Origin: Phaeosaccion multiseriatum
Lineage: Eukaryota; Ochrophyta, other classes
Assembly: GCA_965112735.1 (NCBI GenBank)
Contig: OZ218961.1
Coordinates: forward strand, 1,116,001 to 1,180,000
Direction of reading: 5' to 3'
DNA: 64,000 bases
Made by a program: the position numbers and the translations under genes
Shown here: one piece after another, positions 11,133 to 35,900 of the stretch
Layout: the number at the start of each line of letters is the position of its first letter
How positions within the stretch are numbered: position 1 is the stretch's first letter
Notes under the pieces: model-generated
Databases searched by the model: none
Seen by the model: only the letters and a program-made list of their open reading frames with translations
What the model was told of the DNA's origin: nothing

Positions 11133-14100
11133 CAACAGCAGCAGCAGCAGTGGCGGGGGCAGCGGCGGTGGCGGTGGGAAAACTCCCAGCCGCCAGCCGA
11201 CTGGCAACTCCAACGGGGGGGGCGATGGGAACGGGGAGATCAATGGGGATGATAGAGACGCCTCTACTGCGGAGATTGACGAGCTCGTGTGGGGAGACAT
11301 GGACGAGGACCTGTGGCACATGTTCCAGGTTGGGGAGCTTCCGGACGAGGACGACGACAATGATTTGGACTTCCTGCCACCAGCTGATGACGATGAAGGC
11401 GAGGTGAGAGGCAGGGATAGGGAGACATGCGGAGGCTTATGGTCACAGAGAGAGAGAGGGAGGTTGGGGGGAAGAGATGGAGGGGGAGGAGTCACACACA
11501 CACACACCACACACACACACCACGAACAACCGAAACGTTCTCTCTCCCCTCGTCTTTCTCTGTCTCTTTCTTTCTCTGTCCCCTCTTTCTCCCTCTCGAA
11601 CTGTCGAATGAATGGTACGACACCCGCACACACGCGCACACCCATTCACACACACATAACAGGAGGCTCGCCCCCGAGTGGTGCGTCAGCGTGAGGTCGA
11701 AGATCTCGTGGAAGATGCAATCGTGGAGGGACTTATCGAACCTGAGGACCAGGGGGGTAGTGCTGGGGGTGGTGGGGTGATGAAGAACAGGCTGCAGAAG
11801 CTGCCCCCTGGTTTTCCAGGGGTGATGAATGTGCTCGGCAGGCAGCTGGCCAGGATATATCAGGTGAGAGAGAGAGACAGATATATATATATATATATAT
11901 AATATATATATATATAATATATTATATATATATATATATAATATAAATAGGGGAGGGGGCGGCACGTAGCTGACCAGGAAAGATCCATCCTTATTTGACC
12001 CCTCTCTCCTATTGACTCACAGATCGCGGTGTACAACCTCTTAAGATGCGTGTGGATGCCGAACGATGCAGCAGGGCTGGGATCCGGACCTAACGGTGTA
12101 GCTCTCTCGCAGGCCTGCCGGGCACAGTCGTTAGCAACCTTGGAGAGATTATGGGAGCGCTACGGAGGAGGAGGAGGAGGAGAAAAGGAAGGAGGAGGAG
12201 GAGGAGGAGGAGGAGGAGCAGGAGAGAGGCGTGAGTTGGTGATACAGCAGCAGCCGCAGGTCTCCATGGCGGGAGGGGATGTTCCAGCTGCTTCAGCTGC
12301 TGGGTTGTCGTCACCTCCGCTGCAAGTCGGGGCCCCTCCCCATTCTTCGTCTTCGTCCCATCCGAGTGTTGTCTCAGGTGGTCGTCCTCCTTCTTCTTCA
12401 CAGCCACAGCCACACCCACCACAGCAGTTGGTGGTACAGCCGTCGCCAACCCGACGAGCTCCAGCAGCGGGTGTGGTATTAAGGTCCATGGTGCCGGAGC
12501 TGGGCAAGACGGCGATGGTGTGGGGAGGGGCGGCATTCACCTTGACCAAGGCGGTGCCTTTGGGGCCCGATGGCCAGCAGGAGAAGGAGGGGGAGGAGGG
12601 AGGAGGAGGAGGAGGAGGAGGAGGACAAGGGGCGGCAGCAGGCCGAGGCGGAGGAGCGAGTGGCAGCGCTGCCACTGATCCCTCTCCACCTCTGCAGCAG
12701 CCGCAGCAACTCAGGGACCGATTCACGCTGACCGTCAGGGGCCTGAAAAAACCCCAGGTACTGTCCTGACCCTCACCTGTATCACCAACTTCTGACCCTC
12801 ACCCCATCCTGACCTGCATCACTAACTCCTGACCCTGACCCTGACCCTGACCCTGACCCTGACCCTGACCCTGACCCTGACCCCTGAAACCCAGAGCATA
12901 CTGAGAGATGTGGAGCACTGGAAGGAAGCTCATCCAGGGCAAACGCACAGGGCTGCCGCAGATGCAATACTAAAGTCCTATGGGTGTGATGTGACGCCAG
13001 ACCTGGTGCCGAATGAGAGGGGATTTAGGCTTGAGGCGAACGCCTTCCTGCCAGGTTAGAAAGGGGGGTCGGGGAGAGGGCGGAGCGGGGCGGGGGGGAG
13101 GGGAGGGGAGCGAGGGGGGGCGGGAAGGGGGGCCGGGGGAGGGGGAGGGGAGAGGTGAGGGGGGAGGGGAGGAGGGAGGGAGGGAGGGAGGGAGGGAGGG
13201 AGGGAGGGAGGAAGGGAGGGAGGGAGGGAGGGAGGGAGGGAGGGAGGGTGGGAGGGAGGGAGGGTGGGAGGGAGAGAGGGAGGGAGGGAGGGAGGGAGGG
13301 ACGGAGGGGGGGAGGGAAGAGATTGGCGACGGCGCGAGGAGTAGGTGTAGGTAGGGATGGAAGGGGCTCGTGCCACCATAGGTTGTGGCGGGGTGTATGT
13401 GTGCCTCCGGGGTGGGGACGTATTTCTTACCTCTTTTGACGTGCTTCACCTTTACCTACTCTCTCTATACACAGCCGAAGACGAGTTGATCGTCGCAGGC
13501 CTGCGCACAAGCAGCAAAGGTGGTGAGACAGACTGGGACGCGATTCGGGCCAACCTGCTTCCTACCAAGGCAGCCAAGATGATCAAGAACCGTGTGCGAA
13601 ACCGCAACCGTGCCTGTGCTGGTGGGTGGGAAGAAGGGATGGTACTGGATGGGAAGGAGGAATGGCAGTGGGTGGGACGGAGGGATGGCAGTGGATGGGA
13701 GGAGAGAGGGGATGGCAGTGGATGGGAGGAGAGAGGGGATGGCAGTGGATGGAAAGAAGGGATGGCACTGGACGGGAAGGAGGAATGGCACTGGGTGGGA
13801 GGGAGGGATGGCAGTGGATGGGAGGAGAGAGGGGATGGCAGTGGATGGGAAGAAGGGATGGCAGTGGATGGGAGGGAGGGATGGAAGTGATGGGAGGAGA
13901 GAGGGGATGGCAGTGGATGGGGGGCGGGGGGGGGGGAGGGGGTAATAGTAAGGAGGTAGAGCTTCGAAACATGTATGGGAGCTGTGGTAGCGCATCGATT
14001 TCTCGGTGGTCGGGATGGGGTGTCCATGAAGTGAGAACTGAAACTGAAAACCGACGCAACGCGTCTTGTTCTGTTGGCAATCCCCCTGCCACAACAGGGG

Positions 14101-16859
14101 CCAACCCCATAAAGGCGTTCTTGGCGGCCAAGCAAGCAGAGGTGTGTGTATGTGTGCAAAGGGGAGAAACGAAACCGTCACTCACACGAGCGATGACGTG
14201 ACTGTACCAGGTGTATAACCAGCCCCTCCCTCCCTCGCCACCTTACTTTATTGACGGTTACACCTGATTCATTCTGATGTGCACCTGCACGGAAGCTGCG
14301 CTGTCCGTGGGCTGCCGATGGTCGTAGCGTTATTAAAAGGATATCTACAGGGATGGCACCCCACTCCACTACAAATGGTTCACTCTCTTGTCATTTTGAC
14401 TTACCACTCCTTCATTGACATACCGCACACCACAGGTGGATGCCAAGTCTGTCTGGAGCAAGAGGGACGATAAGATGCTCCGAGAAGCCGTCAAGAAGCA
14501 CGGCAAAAAGTGGAAGGTGTGTGTGTGTGTGTGCGTGTGTGTGTGTGTGTGTGCATGCGTGTTCGTCTCCGCGCCCCTCTTCAAGTGATCCCTGAGACAT
14601 TTGTTCTTGCAGTTGTGGTCTTAACTCCCCTTGCCTATTGACATTTAATGACTTAACCTCCTCCTCCTCCTCCTCAGCTGATCCACGAGACGGTCTTTCC
14701 CGACCGCCTCAAGCACACCTTGTGGCGGCGCTGGCAAGTGCTGATGGAGAGCGACAAGTCCGGCGTAAAGCCCGTCTATGTCAACAACACGGTGTCAGCA
14801 AAGAAAAGGGCCAAGGCTGCAAGGGCTGTAGCAATGGGGAGGGTGGATACTCATGCAGCAGCAACAGCACCAGCATCTTCGTCGTCATCATGGGCAGTTG
14901 GTCATACGGCAGCAGCGGCGGCACGCTCAGCGGGAGGCGTGAGCGTGCCCCCAACAACTCCAGGGGGATTGCTTCCCGCCGCCCCCGGGGGGCCCATCCC
15001 CGGGGCGGGCATCCCCCGGGGGGGCATACCCGGGGGGGGCATGGTCCGACAGGCCCCTTGGGGTGCGGGACCCAACAGGGCCTTCGGAGCTACCCTACCA
15101 CATGCTGCACACGCACCTGCACCAGGAGCGGGGCCCGGGCTGAGGGCGGGCATGGGAGTGGGGGCACCCCTTCCTTATCACATGCCAGCAGGAAGGGCAG
15201 CAGTTGGTGGTACAGGAGGGACTGCCAGAGCAGCAGGAGCTGGTGGGGCGGCGGCGGGCGCTGTTAGGGTAGCAGTGCCTGTAGCAGGCGGAGGCACTCC
15301 CGTCGGGACGACCTTCGCACCACCCCCCACCGCCTGGCAGGGCTCGCCATATAGAAGTGGAGAGGGAGGTGGAGGTGATGGCAGGGTGGTGACTGCTCCG
15401 CGAGTGCCTCCGAGGGGGGATGGGAGGGTGCTGAACTCTGCAATGGCGGGACAGACGGTAGCAGGAGCGGGGGCTGATGAAACGGCTAGGGCGATTGCCA
15501 GCATGGTGGTCGGAGCCGCCCGTGCGAGGGGCAGAACGGCGACACCAGAGGCTATTGCAGCAGCAGTGGCTGCGGCCGCGAAGGTGGTGAGAGATGCAGC
15601 AGCCGCTGGAGCACTTGGTGATACAGTTGGTGGTACAGCAGCAGTGCCTCCCCCACCACTCGCACCACCGCCTGCACGAGGAGGAAGAGGAGGAGCAGCA
15701 GCAGCTGCAGTAGGAGGAGGAGGAGGAGGAGGAGGAGGAGGAGGAGGAGGAGCGAGAGTAACTGACAGGGCTGCTGTGATGGCCGCGTCATCGGCCGCTG
15801 CTTCGAATTTCAGTGGGCTGGCCCCTCCCTTGACGAATCAAATTCGACCGGCGCCCCCCCTGACGCGACTCGGGCCAGGCGGGCAAGGAGGGGCAGGAAC
15901 AGCAGCACGAGGAGGAGGGGGGGGGGGAGGAACGAGTGGTAGTGGAGGTCGTGGCGGTGCGATGATGGCAGCCAATGGCGGTCTTCCTCCTCCTCCTCCT
16001 CCTCCACCACCACCACCACCACCTCCGTTTGCACCGATGGGGGATACCCTACTGCTGGGCTCATACAAGGACCCTTGGCCTGTACCCCATTGCCAGTCTA
16101 CTGCCATCGATCGAACGGGTCCGGGTAGCGGCAGCGAGAGGGGGTCCTTCTCTGTCGACACGAGTGCTGCCGGCGCCCAGGGGGGAGGACAGAAGCGGCC
16201 CAGGGTGGGGGGTGCCGGGGGCCTACCGCCGCCGCCTGGGTATCCTCACAGATCCGGGTCTGGGTCTGGGTATGACCAACGCGCGAGGGGGGGGAGGAGG
16301 AGGAGAAGGAGAGGATGGCTACTCGGACGACCCCTACCACGGCCATGAGGGCTACGGGTATGGTGATGATCACGGCACTGCTTATGGTGCTGGTGTGGGC
16401 TATGTCAATGGTGGCGCGGGCTACTCCTATGGTGGAGGTGAAGGTGGAAGTGGAGGTGGGAGTTACCAAGGGGGTTACCAAGGGGAAGAGGACTTTGAAC
16501 ATGATGAATTACCGTCGTCGGAGGACGAGGGATTCGAAGATGACGAAATGTCCTCCGATGGGGAAGGGGAAGAAGGAGGGCAGGAAGGGGGAGAGGGAGG
16601 AGGAGGAGGAGGAGGAGGAGGAGGAGGAGGAGGGGATGGAGGAGGAGCAGCAGGAGGAGGAGAAGGAGGAGGAGGAGGAGGAGGAGGAGGAGGAGAAGGA
16701 GGAGGAGGAGGACGAGGAGGAGGAGGGGGGGCGGGCGGGGCTGGGGCCTTTGATAACAATGATTTCGACGAAGGCTTCGAGGAGGACGCCATGGACACGA
16801 GCGACGAAGAGGACGGGGTGGGGGATGGCAGTGGACGGAAGGAGGGAGACGGCACCTGA
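10756..16859 (+). CDS. GON4L-like SANT/Myb-domain protein (about 9 exons)
   Basis: Large acidic nuclear-type protein, about 1385 aa. Exons: 10756-11403, 11663-11863, 12023-12757, 12895-13054, 13475-13621, 14098-14141, 14436-14516, 14678 to about 16211, about 16252-16859; phases join through the seventh intron. The last junction is uncertain (a 40-bp intron or a frameshift). An acidic block PDEDDDNDLDFLPP (196-209) resembles the DDED...Y/FxP acidic motif of GON4L/YARP proteins. Two SANT/Myb-like helical segments follow: LIVAGL...TDWDAIRANLLPTKAAKMIKN (about 582-628) and VWSKRDDKMLREAVKKHGKK with FPDRLKHTLWRRWQ (about 650-697). The C-terminal half is Gly/Ala/Pro-rich low complexity with an acidic tail. 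GON4L proteins act in chromatin-linked repression; that role here is inferred. A different Myb/SANT family is the main alternative. Confidence 0.55.
11864..12022 (+). repeat. Intron of SANT/Myb gene: GA then AT dinucleotide repeat
   Basis: The donor GTGAGAGAGAGA runs directly into GA repeats and then about 70 bp of AT repeat (11880-11945), a rare AT-rich patch in this window. Confidence 0.75.
12829..12884 (+). repeat. CCCTGA hexamer array (TCAGGG type) in intron
   Basis: About nine units of CCCTGA just before the acceptor at 12894. The same hexamer forms arrays at 22447-22555 and 26041-26089. TCAGGG is one base from the telomere hexamer TTAGGG. Confidence 0.85.
13060..13330 (+). repeat. GGGA-rich intron repeat
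   Basis: Purine tetranucleotide array (GGGA, with GGGT variants) filling most of the intron 13055-13474. Confidence 0.85.
13622..13930 (+). repeat. Minisatellite built on GATGGCAGTGGATGG
   Basis: About ten imperfect units of 25-30 bp begin right at the donor (CTG|GTGGGTGGG) and share the core GGATGGCAGTGGATGG. This is the densest cluster of a motif scattered over the window. Confidence 0.8.
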
Positions 16860-17501
16860 TGGAAGGAGGGAGTAACCCCCTCCAACTTTTCGTGTGATGG
16901 GGGGGGGTCGAGGGGAGGGCCCAACCTTTGCCCCTCTCCGGACTATACCACTCATGGCACACCACAACCACCACTGTACTATCTATGATCTTTTATTATA
17001 GTTAGCCATTTATTGCCGATTCACACTGACGTACTTCTATTTATTTTTCATTCATTCCTTCTACTCAACAAACACAACTTGAGTGTAAGGATCTACTTTT
17101 GTGCTCGATGCTCTCCACCTATCTATGTCCTGGGAAATGTGATCGCATCTTTCGCTCTCGCTCCCTCGCTCTCGCTCCCTTGATGTCCCCATGCTCATGC
17201 TTCGCGCGACCACACGGACGGCGGAGCAGGGGGAGGGGGGGACTCTTCGTGGACTCTTCGTCTTCATCCATCCACTACCATCCACTACCATCCACTGCCA
17301 TCCACTACCATCCACTGCCATCCACTACCATCCACTACCATCCACTACCATCCACTGCCATCCACTACCATCCACTACCATCCACTACCATCCACTGCCA
17401 TCCACTGCCATCCACTGCCATCCACTACCATCCACTACCATCCACTACAATCCACTACCATCCACTACCATCCACTACCATCCACTACCATCCATGGCAC
17501 T
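16860..17501. repeat. Intergenic between convergent genes, with CCATCCACTA minisatellite
   Basis: The + strand SANT/Myb gene and the - strand gene at 17502 end towards each other here. From 17265 to 17494 the DNA is about 20 decamers alternating CCATCCACTA and CCATCCACTG, the reverse complement of the TGGCAGTGGATGG family. It ends next to the stop codon of the - strand gene, so it lies in or beside its 3' UTR. Confidence 0.75.
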
Positions 17502-29691
<12,190 letters not shown>

Positions 29692-29992
29692 GGCTTGGTG
29701 GGGTGTGTATGACCGAAGCCCCTACAAATAAGTTACGAACGTCTGTCTCTGCCGCTTCCAGACACCTTCCTCGTTTGTGGCTGGCAAGAAGACTACCCGA
29801 CCATAGCCAGGGCAGAGATCCAGACTACACCATGTGCCGCTCGCTGCCTACCACCCTCTCCTTTCTCTCATCATCACCCTCGCCAAAACAAATCCGACGG
29901 CATCCAGCCTGAAACCGTATCGTGTCAAAAGGAGGGGAGCTGAGAGAAAGAACCCAACCTCTAGGGCTCAGCGAGCGTGGGCAGGAAGGAAG
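29692..29992. promoter_or_regulatory. Candidate bidirectional promoter between divergent genes
   Basis: Only about 300 bp separates the proposed start codons of the - strand IQ-like gene (ATG at 29691-29689) and the + strand axonemal dynein light-chain-domain gene (ATG at 29993). The interval is free of the long tandem repeats found elsewhere. No TATA box or convincing RFX X-box was seen. Shared control of the two genes is an inference from the arrangement. Confidence 0.45.
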
Positions 29993-32900
29993 ATGGCGAC
30001 TGCTTCGCCTAAGATGAGCGTGCCCCAGACAGAGGATGGAAGAGTAGCAGCAGCAGTAGCAGCAGCAGCAGCAGGAGGAGGAGGAGGCGGCGAAGGAGGA
30101 GCGGGAGGGGGAGGTGGAGGAGGATCAAGACTAGCAATGGAGTCGGCTACGGCAGCAAACTTGCCTTATTTGCTGGGAAGTCCCAGCCCCAGCCGGAAGC
30201 GTCGGAGCCCCCAGCCCCCTCAGCAGCCGCAACGCCGCAGCAGAGTACAGCCTGTGGCACAGACCGTGGGACTAAAGTCGTTGGCGGATTTGAGAATGTT
30301 AGGTGAGAGTGAGGGAGAGAACGAGTCACAAGAAGTCAGCGAGCAAAGGAGAGAGGGAGGGAGGGAGTTCAGCGAGGAGAGTCAGCGAGCAAAGGAGAGA
30401 GGGAGGGAGGGAGTTCAGCGAGGAGAGTGAGTGAGTGGGTTGGCGCGAGACGCCCCTCCATGCGGCAACACCACATTGCTCGTTATTTATACCTGCTGCT
30501 GGGCAACTCTACTCTCTCTCCATATCTCTCTGTGTAGACGGGTTTTCCATCAAGGATCGAACCCTCTGTCTCGTACACTTAGTGGTACACAGATAAACAA
30601 TGCTCGATAGGAAAGCCGCCGTATAGAAGGCCTTACAACCCCCTCAACACACTCATCTCTACAACACTCCTGCTCTGCTTTCTCCCTCATCCTCCTCTTG
30701 CTTCATCGACCCTTCGCCCTGCCGCAAAACAAACAAAAACTGCATGGATACCCCAATGCTTCCACCCCAACCCGCTGCCTCTGCAGGCTTAGCTCCCGCG
30801 CCTCCTGGTCGCAACGCGTGCACCCACCGCAGAGTAATGGCCCCTGCCGCAGGAGGAGGAGTAGGAGGAGGGGACGGCGGCCGGTTGGGCGGATGGGGTG
30901 GCGGAGGAGAACAATGTGTGCTCGGGGCCATGCCCTCTGGTCTCACCCTCGTTATGGGGGGTAGTAGTGGGGGTGGCAACGCGAGCGCCACACACATGCA
31001 CCTGCAGGCACAAACGCACACACACGCGCACGCACCCACGGCCACAGCAGCGGGACCGAACGGCGCAGCTCACTACAACATCGCCACTTCCACTCCCTCA
31101 ACGACCATCACGCCCTCAGCATCAACTGCCATTCCACACGCTGCTGGGCTTCTCAGCAGTGCCGTGCCCTACATGCTGGGGGGAGGAGGAGGCGCAGGAG
31201 GAGAAGGAGGAGGGTTAGCAGGGGAGGGAAGAGGGGCAGCGCGGGGCATGGAGAGCAGCTGCAGGCTCATTATGACGGCGGCACCAAGCGTCAGTGTAAC
31301 CGCGGACGTGAACAACCCGAGAGGCGGAGGTGGGGGTAGAGGAGGAGGAGGAGGAGGAGGAGGAGGAGGAGGAGGAGGAGGAGGAGGAGGAGGAGGAGGA
31401 GGAGGAGGAGGAGGAGGAGGAGGAGGAGGAGGAGGAGGAGGAGGAGGAGGAGGAGGAGGAGGAGGAGGAGGAGGAGGAGGAGGAGGAGGAGGAGGAGGAG
31501 GAGGTGGGGGTGGGATGGGGACTCCAGGACAGGCTGAGCGACACGGGCCAGGCAGACGCACCTCCTCCCTCTCCCCCACTCGAATGGGGGGGCGACAGCG
31601 GCACCATCACAACCACCAGCACCAGCCTCTGGCATCCAGTGCCATCTCCTTCTTCCCCGGGCTGGACAGCAACGGCAGCAGGGCCAACAGCCCATCGCCG
31701 AAGCCCGTATCACCAACTGCTGCGCAAACTCAGAGCTGTGACACCTCCAGCAACCAAGACCGGCCTGGTCATGGTGTAGACCCGTCGAGGGCGGTGTACC
31801 GATCAGAGCCGCTGCATGAGCGGAGCACCAACGCGGTAGGAGGAAGCCAATTGGGGGGAGGGCAACAGGTTCGTCTCCGTGCGTTTCGTGCGTTTCGTGC
31901 GTTTCGTGCGTTTCGTGAGATTCGTCCCTGCATCGACTGGGTGTTGCTTTTCTGTCGAGGTCTTTCTTTCCTGCCGCCCACGCACCCACCCACCACCCTC
32001 TGGGTCCTGACACCCCCGACCCCTACGCCCGGTACGCATCGCTCTCCCTCTCTCACTCATTCACTCACGCACGCACTGCCTTCCTTCCCTCAACCCCCCC
32101 TCCCTCTGTGTGGTTGACTGACTGACTGATTGACTGACTGACTGACTGACTGACTGACTGACTGGCTGACTGACTCATGACCATCACAGGGCGGGTTCAA
32201 GTCTCGTGTGGACTTCCTGCTGCCGGACAGTCGAATACCCTCAAACATGCACATGTATGAATCGTCGCCAGTGAAGTTCGCCGACAGCGACCCTAGCTAC
32301 GAGGAATGGTAAGGGAGGAAGGGAAGAGGGGGGGGGGGAGGAAGGAAGGGATGAACCGGTGGGAGGTAGTGAGCGAGTGGGTGGGTGGGTGGGTGGGTGG
32401 GTGGGTGGGTGGGTGAGTGAGGGAGTGAGTGAGTGAGTGGGAGTGAGTGAGCAAGTGGTTGAGTGAGTGAGGGAGTGAGTGCGTGAGTGAGTGAGTGGGT
32501 TGAGTGGGTGGGTGAGTGAGTGAGTGAGTGAGTGAGTGAGTGAGTGAGTGAGTTAGTGGGTGAGTGAGTGAGTGAGTGAGTGAGTGATTGAGGGAGGGAG
32601 GGAGTGAGAGAGTGAGTAAGTAAGTGAGTGAGTGAGTGATTGAGTAAGTGAGTGAGTGAGTGAGTGAGTGAGTGAGTGAGTGAGTGAGTGAGTGAGTGAG
32701 TGAGTGAGTGAGTGAGTGAGTGAGTGAGTGAGTGAGTGAGTGAGTGAGTGAGTGAGTGAGTGAGTGAGTGAGTGAGTGAGTGAGTGAGTGAGTGAGTGAG
32801 TGAGTGAGTGAGTGAGTGAGTGAGTGAGAGAGAAAGTGAGAACTTCTGCCGTGTACAGCCCAGACTGGAAGGCTGTGGACGGCCCGCCCACCTTCTCCCT

Positions 32901-35900
32901 CCGTCCTAATCTTCCTCCTCCTATGTATTGCACTGTCCCCCTTCTCTTTGACTCTCTCCCTCTGCCCTGTGTCCCACTGACATACTCCCCAAATTGACAT
33001 ACTTATTGACTTACTGCTCGTGGAAGGTACGACGCCTCGGCCAAGCTGTGGCGCAGAAAAGTGTTTCCCGCCAAGCGACCCGCCAACAGGCAGCAGGTGA
33101 GAGAGTTGGTGATACAGAGGGGGGGGGGGGGGGAGAGAGGGGGGGAGGGAGAGAGACAGAGAGACAAAGAGAGAGGGGAAGAAGGAATAGGCAGGGAGAG
33201 AGGGAGAGAGAGGGGAGGGGAGAAGGGAAAGAGGGCGAGTGAGAGAATGGGAGAGAGAGGGGGGCAGAGAAACAGAGAGAGAGAGGAAAGGCAGGGAGAG
33301 GGGGAGAGAGAGGAAGGGAGGGAGAGAGGAATAGGCAGGGAGACGGGGAAAGAGAGGAAGGGAGGGAGAGAGGAAGAGGCAGGGAGACGGGGAGAGAGAG
33401 GAAGGGAGAGAGAGAGGAATAGGCAGGGAGAGAGGGAGAGAGAGGGTACCGGCGGTAGGTAAACGGAGGGACTCTCTCCCTGAACCCCCGCCTCCCCATC
33501 ACAAATGGCTTAGGTGCACCTTCTGCGCGAGTGGATGACCAGCGCCTTGGCGGCCAGACTCGCGGAGGAGAAGCGGATGGCAGTCAATGACGACAATGAA
33601 GATGACGACTACTGGGGGGAGGGGGAGGGGGAGGATGGCAATGGATGGGGGGAGGACGAGGACGAGGACGAGGAAGAGGAAGGGGAAGAGAGAGAGGGAG
33701 AGGAAGAGGGAGAGAGCGAGGAAGAGGTTGGAGAGCAAGGGCCGGAGGAAGAGGGAGAAGAAGAAGAACGAAGGGGCGGTGCGGATGGGGAGAGCGGGGA
33801 GGAGAAGCACGGCAGCAAGCTGCGGAGCAAAGGGAAGGGAAAGAGCAAGAGGAGTAGACGCAGGGGTAGAAGGAGGAGTAATAGTAATAGCGAGAGTAAC
33901 TGCGAGAGAAAGAGGAAGAGTGGGAGCAACAGCAAGACCGAGAAGAAGAGGAAGAGGAAGAGCTTCACCTCGCCCGGGCTGGTGCGTGATCAGATGAATA
34001 TTCTCATGGTGGGCTTCTTCGAAATCGTCCGCCAAGTGCATTACCATTGTGCCGAGCGAGGAGAGCTCCTGAATCGTATCTGGCTCAGTCTCAACGATCT
34101 GATTGAGTATGTGGTGCATGAGATGAGCGAAACCATTCAAGCGACGGATGCCAAGCTGCATGATATGGCAGAGTCCATGCACAGTGAGCGAGAGGGGGCC
34201 AAGTTGAACTCTCAGAGACAAGCGGAGCTGCTTGCCACGTCAGTGGCCGAGCTGAACAAGCATTGGACGGCCAAGATGAAGCAGGTACCGTAGAGTACTA
34301 TAAGGAGGAAGAGGAAGGGCGATGGATCATTGCATAGGACCTGTCCCTCCCCCTCCTCCGCGCCTTCGTCCTCAGGCTTTCTTCCTCCCTCCCCTCCCTC
34401 CCCTCCCTCCCCTCCCTCCCCTCCCTCCGCTCCCTCCGCTCCCTCCCCTCCCTCCCCTCCCTCCCCTCCCACCCCTCCCTCCCCTCCCTCCCCTCCCTCC
34501 CCTCCCTCCCCTCCCTCCCCTCCCTCCCCTCCCTCCCCTCCCTCCACTCCCTCCCCTCCCTCCCTCCTTCCCTCCCTCCCTCCCTCCCTCCCTCCCTCCC
34601 CTCCCCTCCCTGCCCTCCCTCCTTCTATATCACCAACAGGTCAAGGCGACGCTTGTGGTACAGGACAGACTGCTGAGGCACAATGCAACGACAGCGCATC
34701 ATGTACGGAACTGGTTTCCGCATTTCGGAATATATTCTGATTCTGTGCTTGGTGACATCATGGAAGTGGTGAAGAGAGAGGGAGAACAAGAGGCAGGAGG
34801 GGAAGGGGAAGAGGGGGGAGAGAGGGGGGGAGGGAGTATCACCGCTGGTGAGGTAAGGAAGGAGCAGACGGAGGAGTGGCGGCCGGAGGGCGAGGAGGAG
34901 GAGGGCGCGGAGGCGGAAAAGGAGAAGCTATCTCCGGAGGCAGCGTTGGTGTGTGACTTGCGCAGAGTGTACTCACTGGCAACCAAGCTCGTGCACAGCG
35001 AGGACCAAGGAGGGGATGGCAGTAGATGCCACCAAGGAGGGGATGGCAGTGGATGCCACCCCTCTGACGGGGCGGGAGTGGGCGTGGGGGTTGAAGGTAA
35101 TGCGGTGGAGAAGAGGAATGATGGCGGCTTTGGTCCGGGTAGGGGTGATGCCGTCTTCAAGACGTTGAGCGAGTGGAAGAGAGAGGCAGCCCGAGAGGCG
35201 GCTGAGGAGTTGGTGCGTGCTGCTACAGCGGCTGCGGAGACTGCGGAGGCGGCTGCTGAAGCTGCTGCCATTGTTGATGCAGCCGTTGATGATACAGCGG
35301 CTGGTGGTACAGGGGTTGGTGACACGCCAGTGGAACCAGCAGTCGGACAGCAGCAGCAAGAGCAACAGACGACGACGACGACGACGACGAGCGGTGAGGA
35401 GGGGGCCACAACCGCGGCAACTGCTACGTCAGCTGCACTTGCAGAGAGCCCAAACTCAAGCGCAGCTCTGCATCTGGGATGTAACGGCGACAGTCCTCGC
35501 CAACTGAGAGCCGTCATCCAACAGACAACCAACATGCTTGGCGACGTGACGGAGACCCGGATGGAGTCCAGTACATTAATGAAGCGCATCAAGAAGCTTG
35601 TAGAGGCGCCACTCAGTGCTCTTGGAGCTTTAGGAAGCCTGGCTGCTGTATCACCAACCGGTGGGGGTGGGGGTGGGGGTGGGAACGGGGATGGTGGTGG
35701 AGCTGCACTTACTCAAGGAGGAGGAGGAGGAGGAGGAGGAGGAGGAGGAGGAGGAGGAGGAGGAGGAGGGTCGAGGTGGGGGAAGGCGAGGGTGCTGGCA
35801 GCGAAGGCTTCTGGGAGTGTTGGTGCTCCAGGCAGAGCTATTTGGAGGAGACGGAGGTCAAAGAGTCAGCCTAGGTTATGCTATTGGCGACCGCATAAGG

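Noticed and set aside
32293-33000. Leu-Thr-His-Ser repeat frames, also at 6956-7437, 23402-23770 and 40322-40872
   Set aside because: GTGA/TCAC tetranucleotide arrays are open in all frames; they sit in introns or 3' flanks.
34322-34640. Pro-Pro-Leu repeat extension at the start of the frame ending at 37126
   Set aside because: This is the CCCTCC intron array; the exon begins at the acceptor after CACCAACAG (34640).
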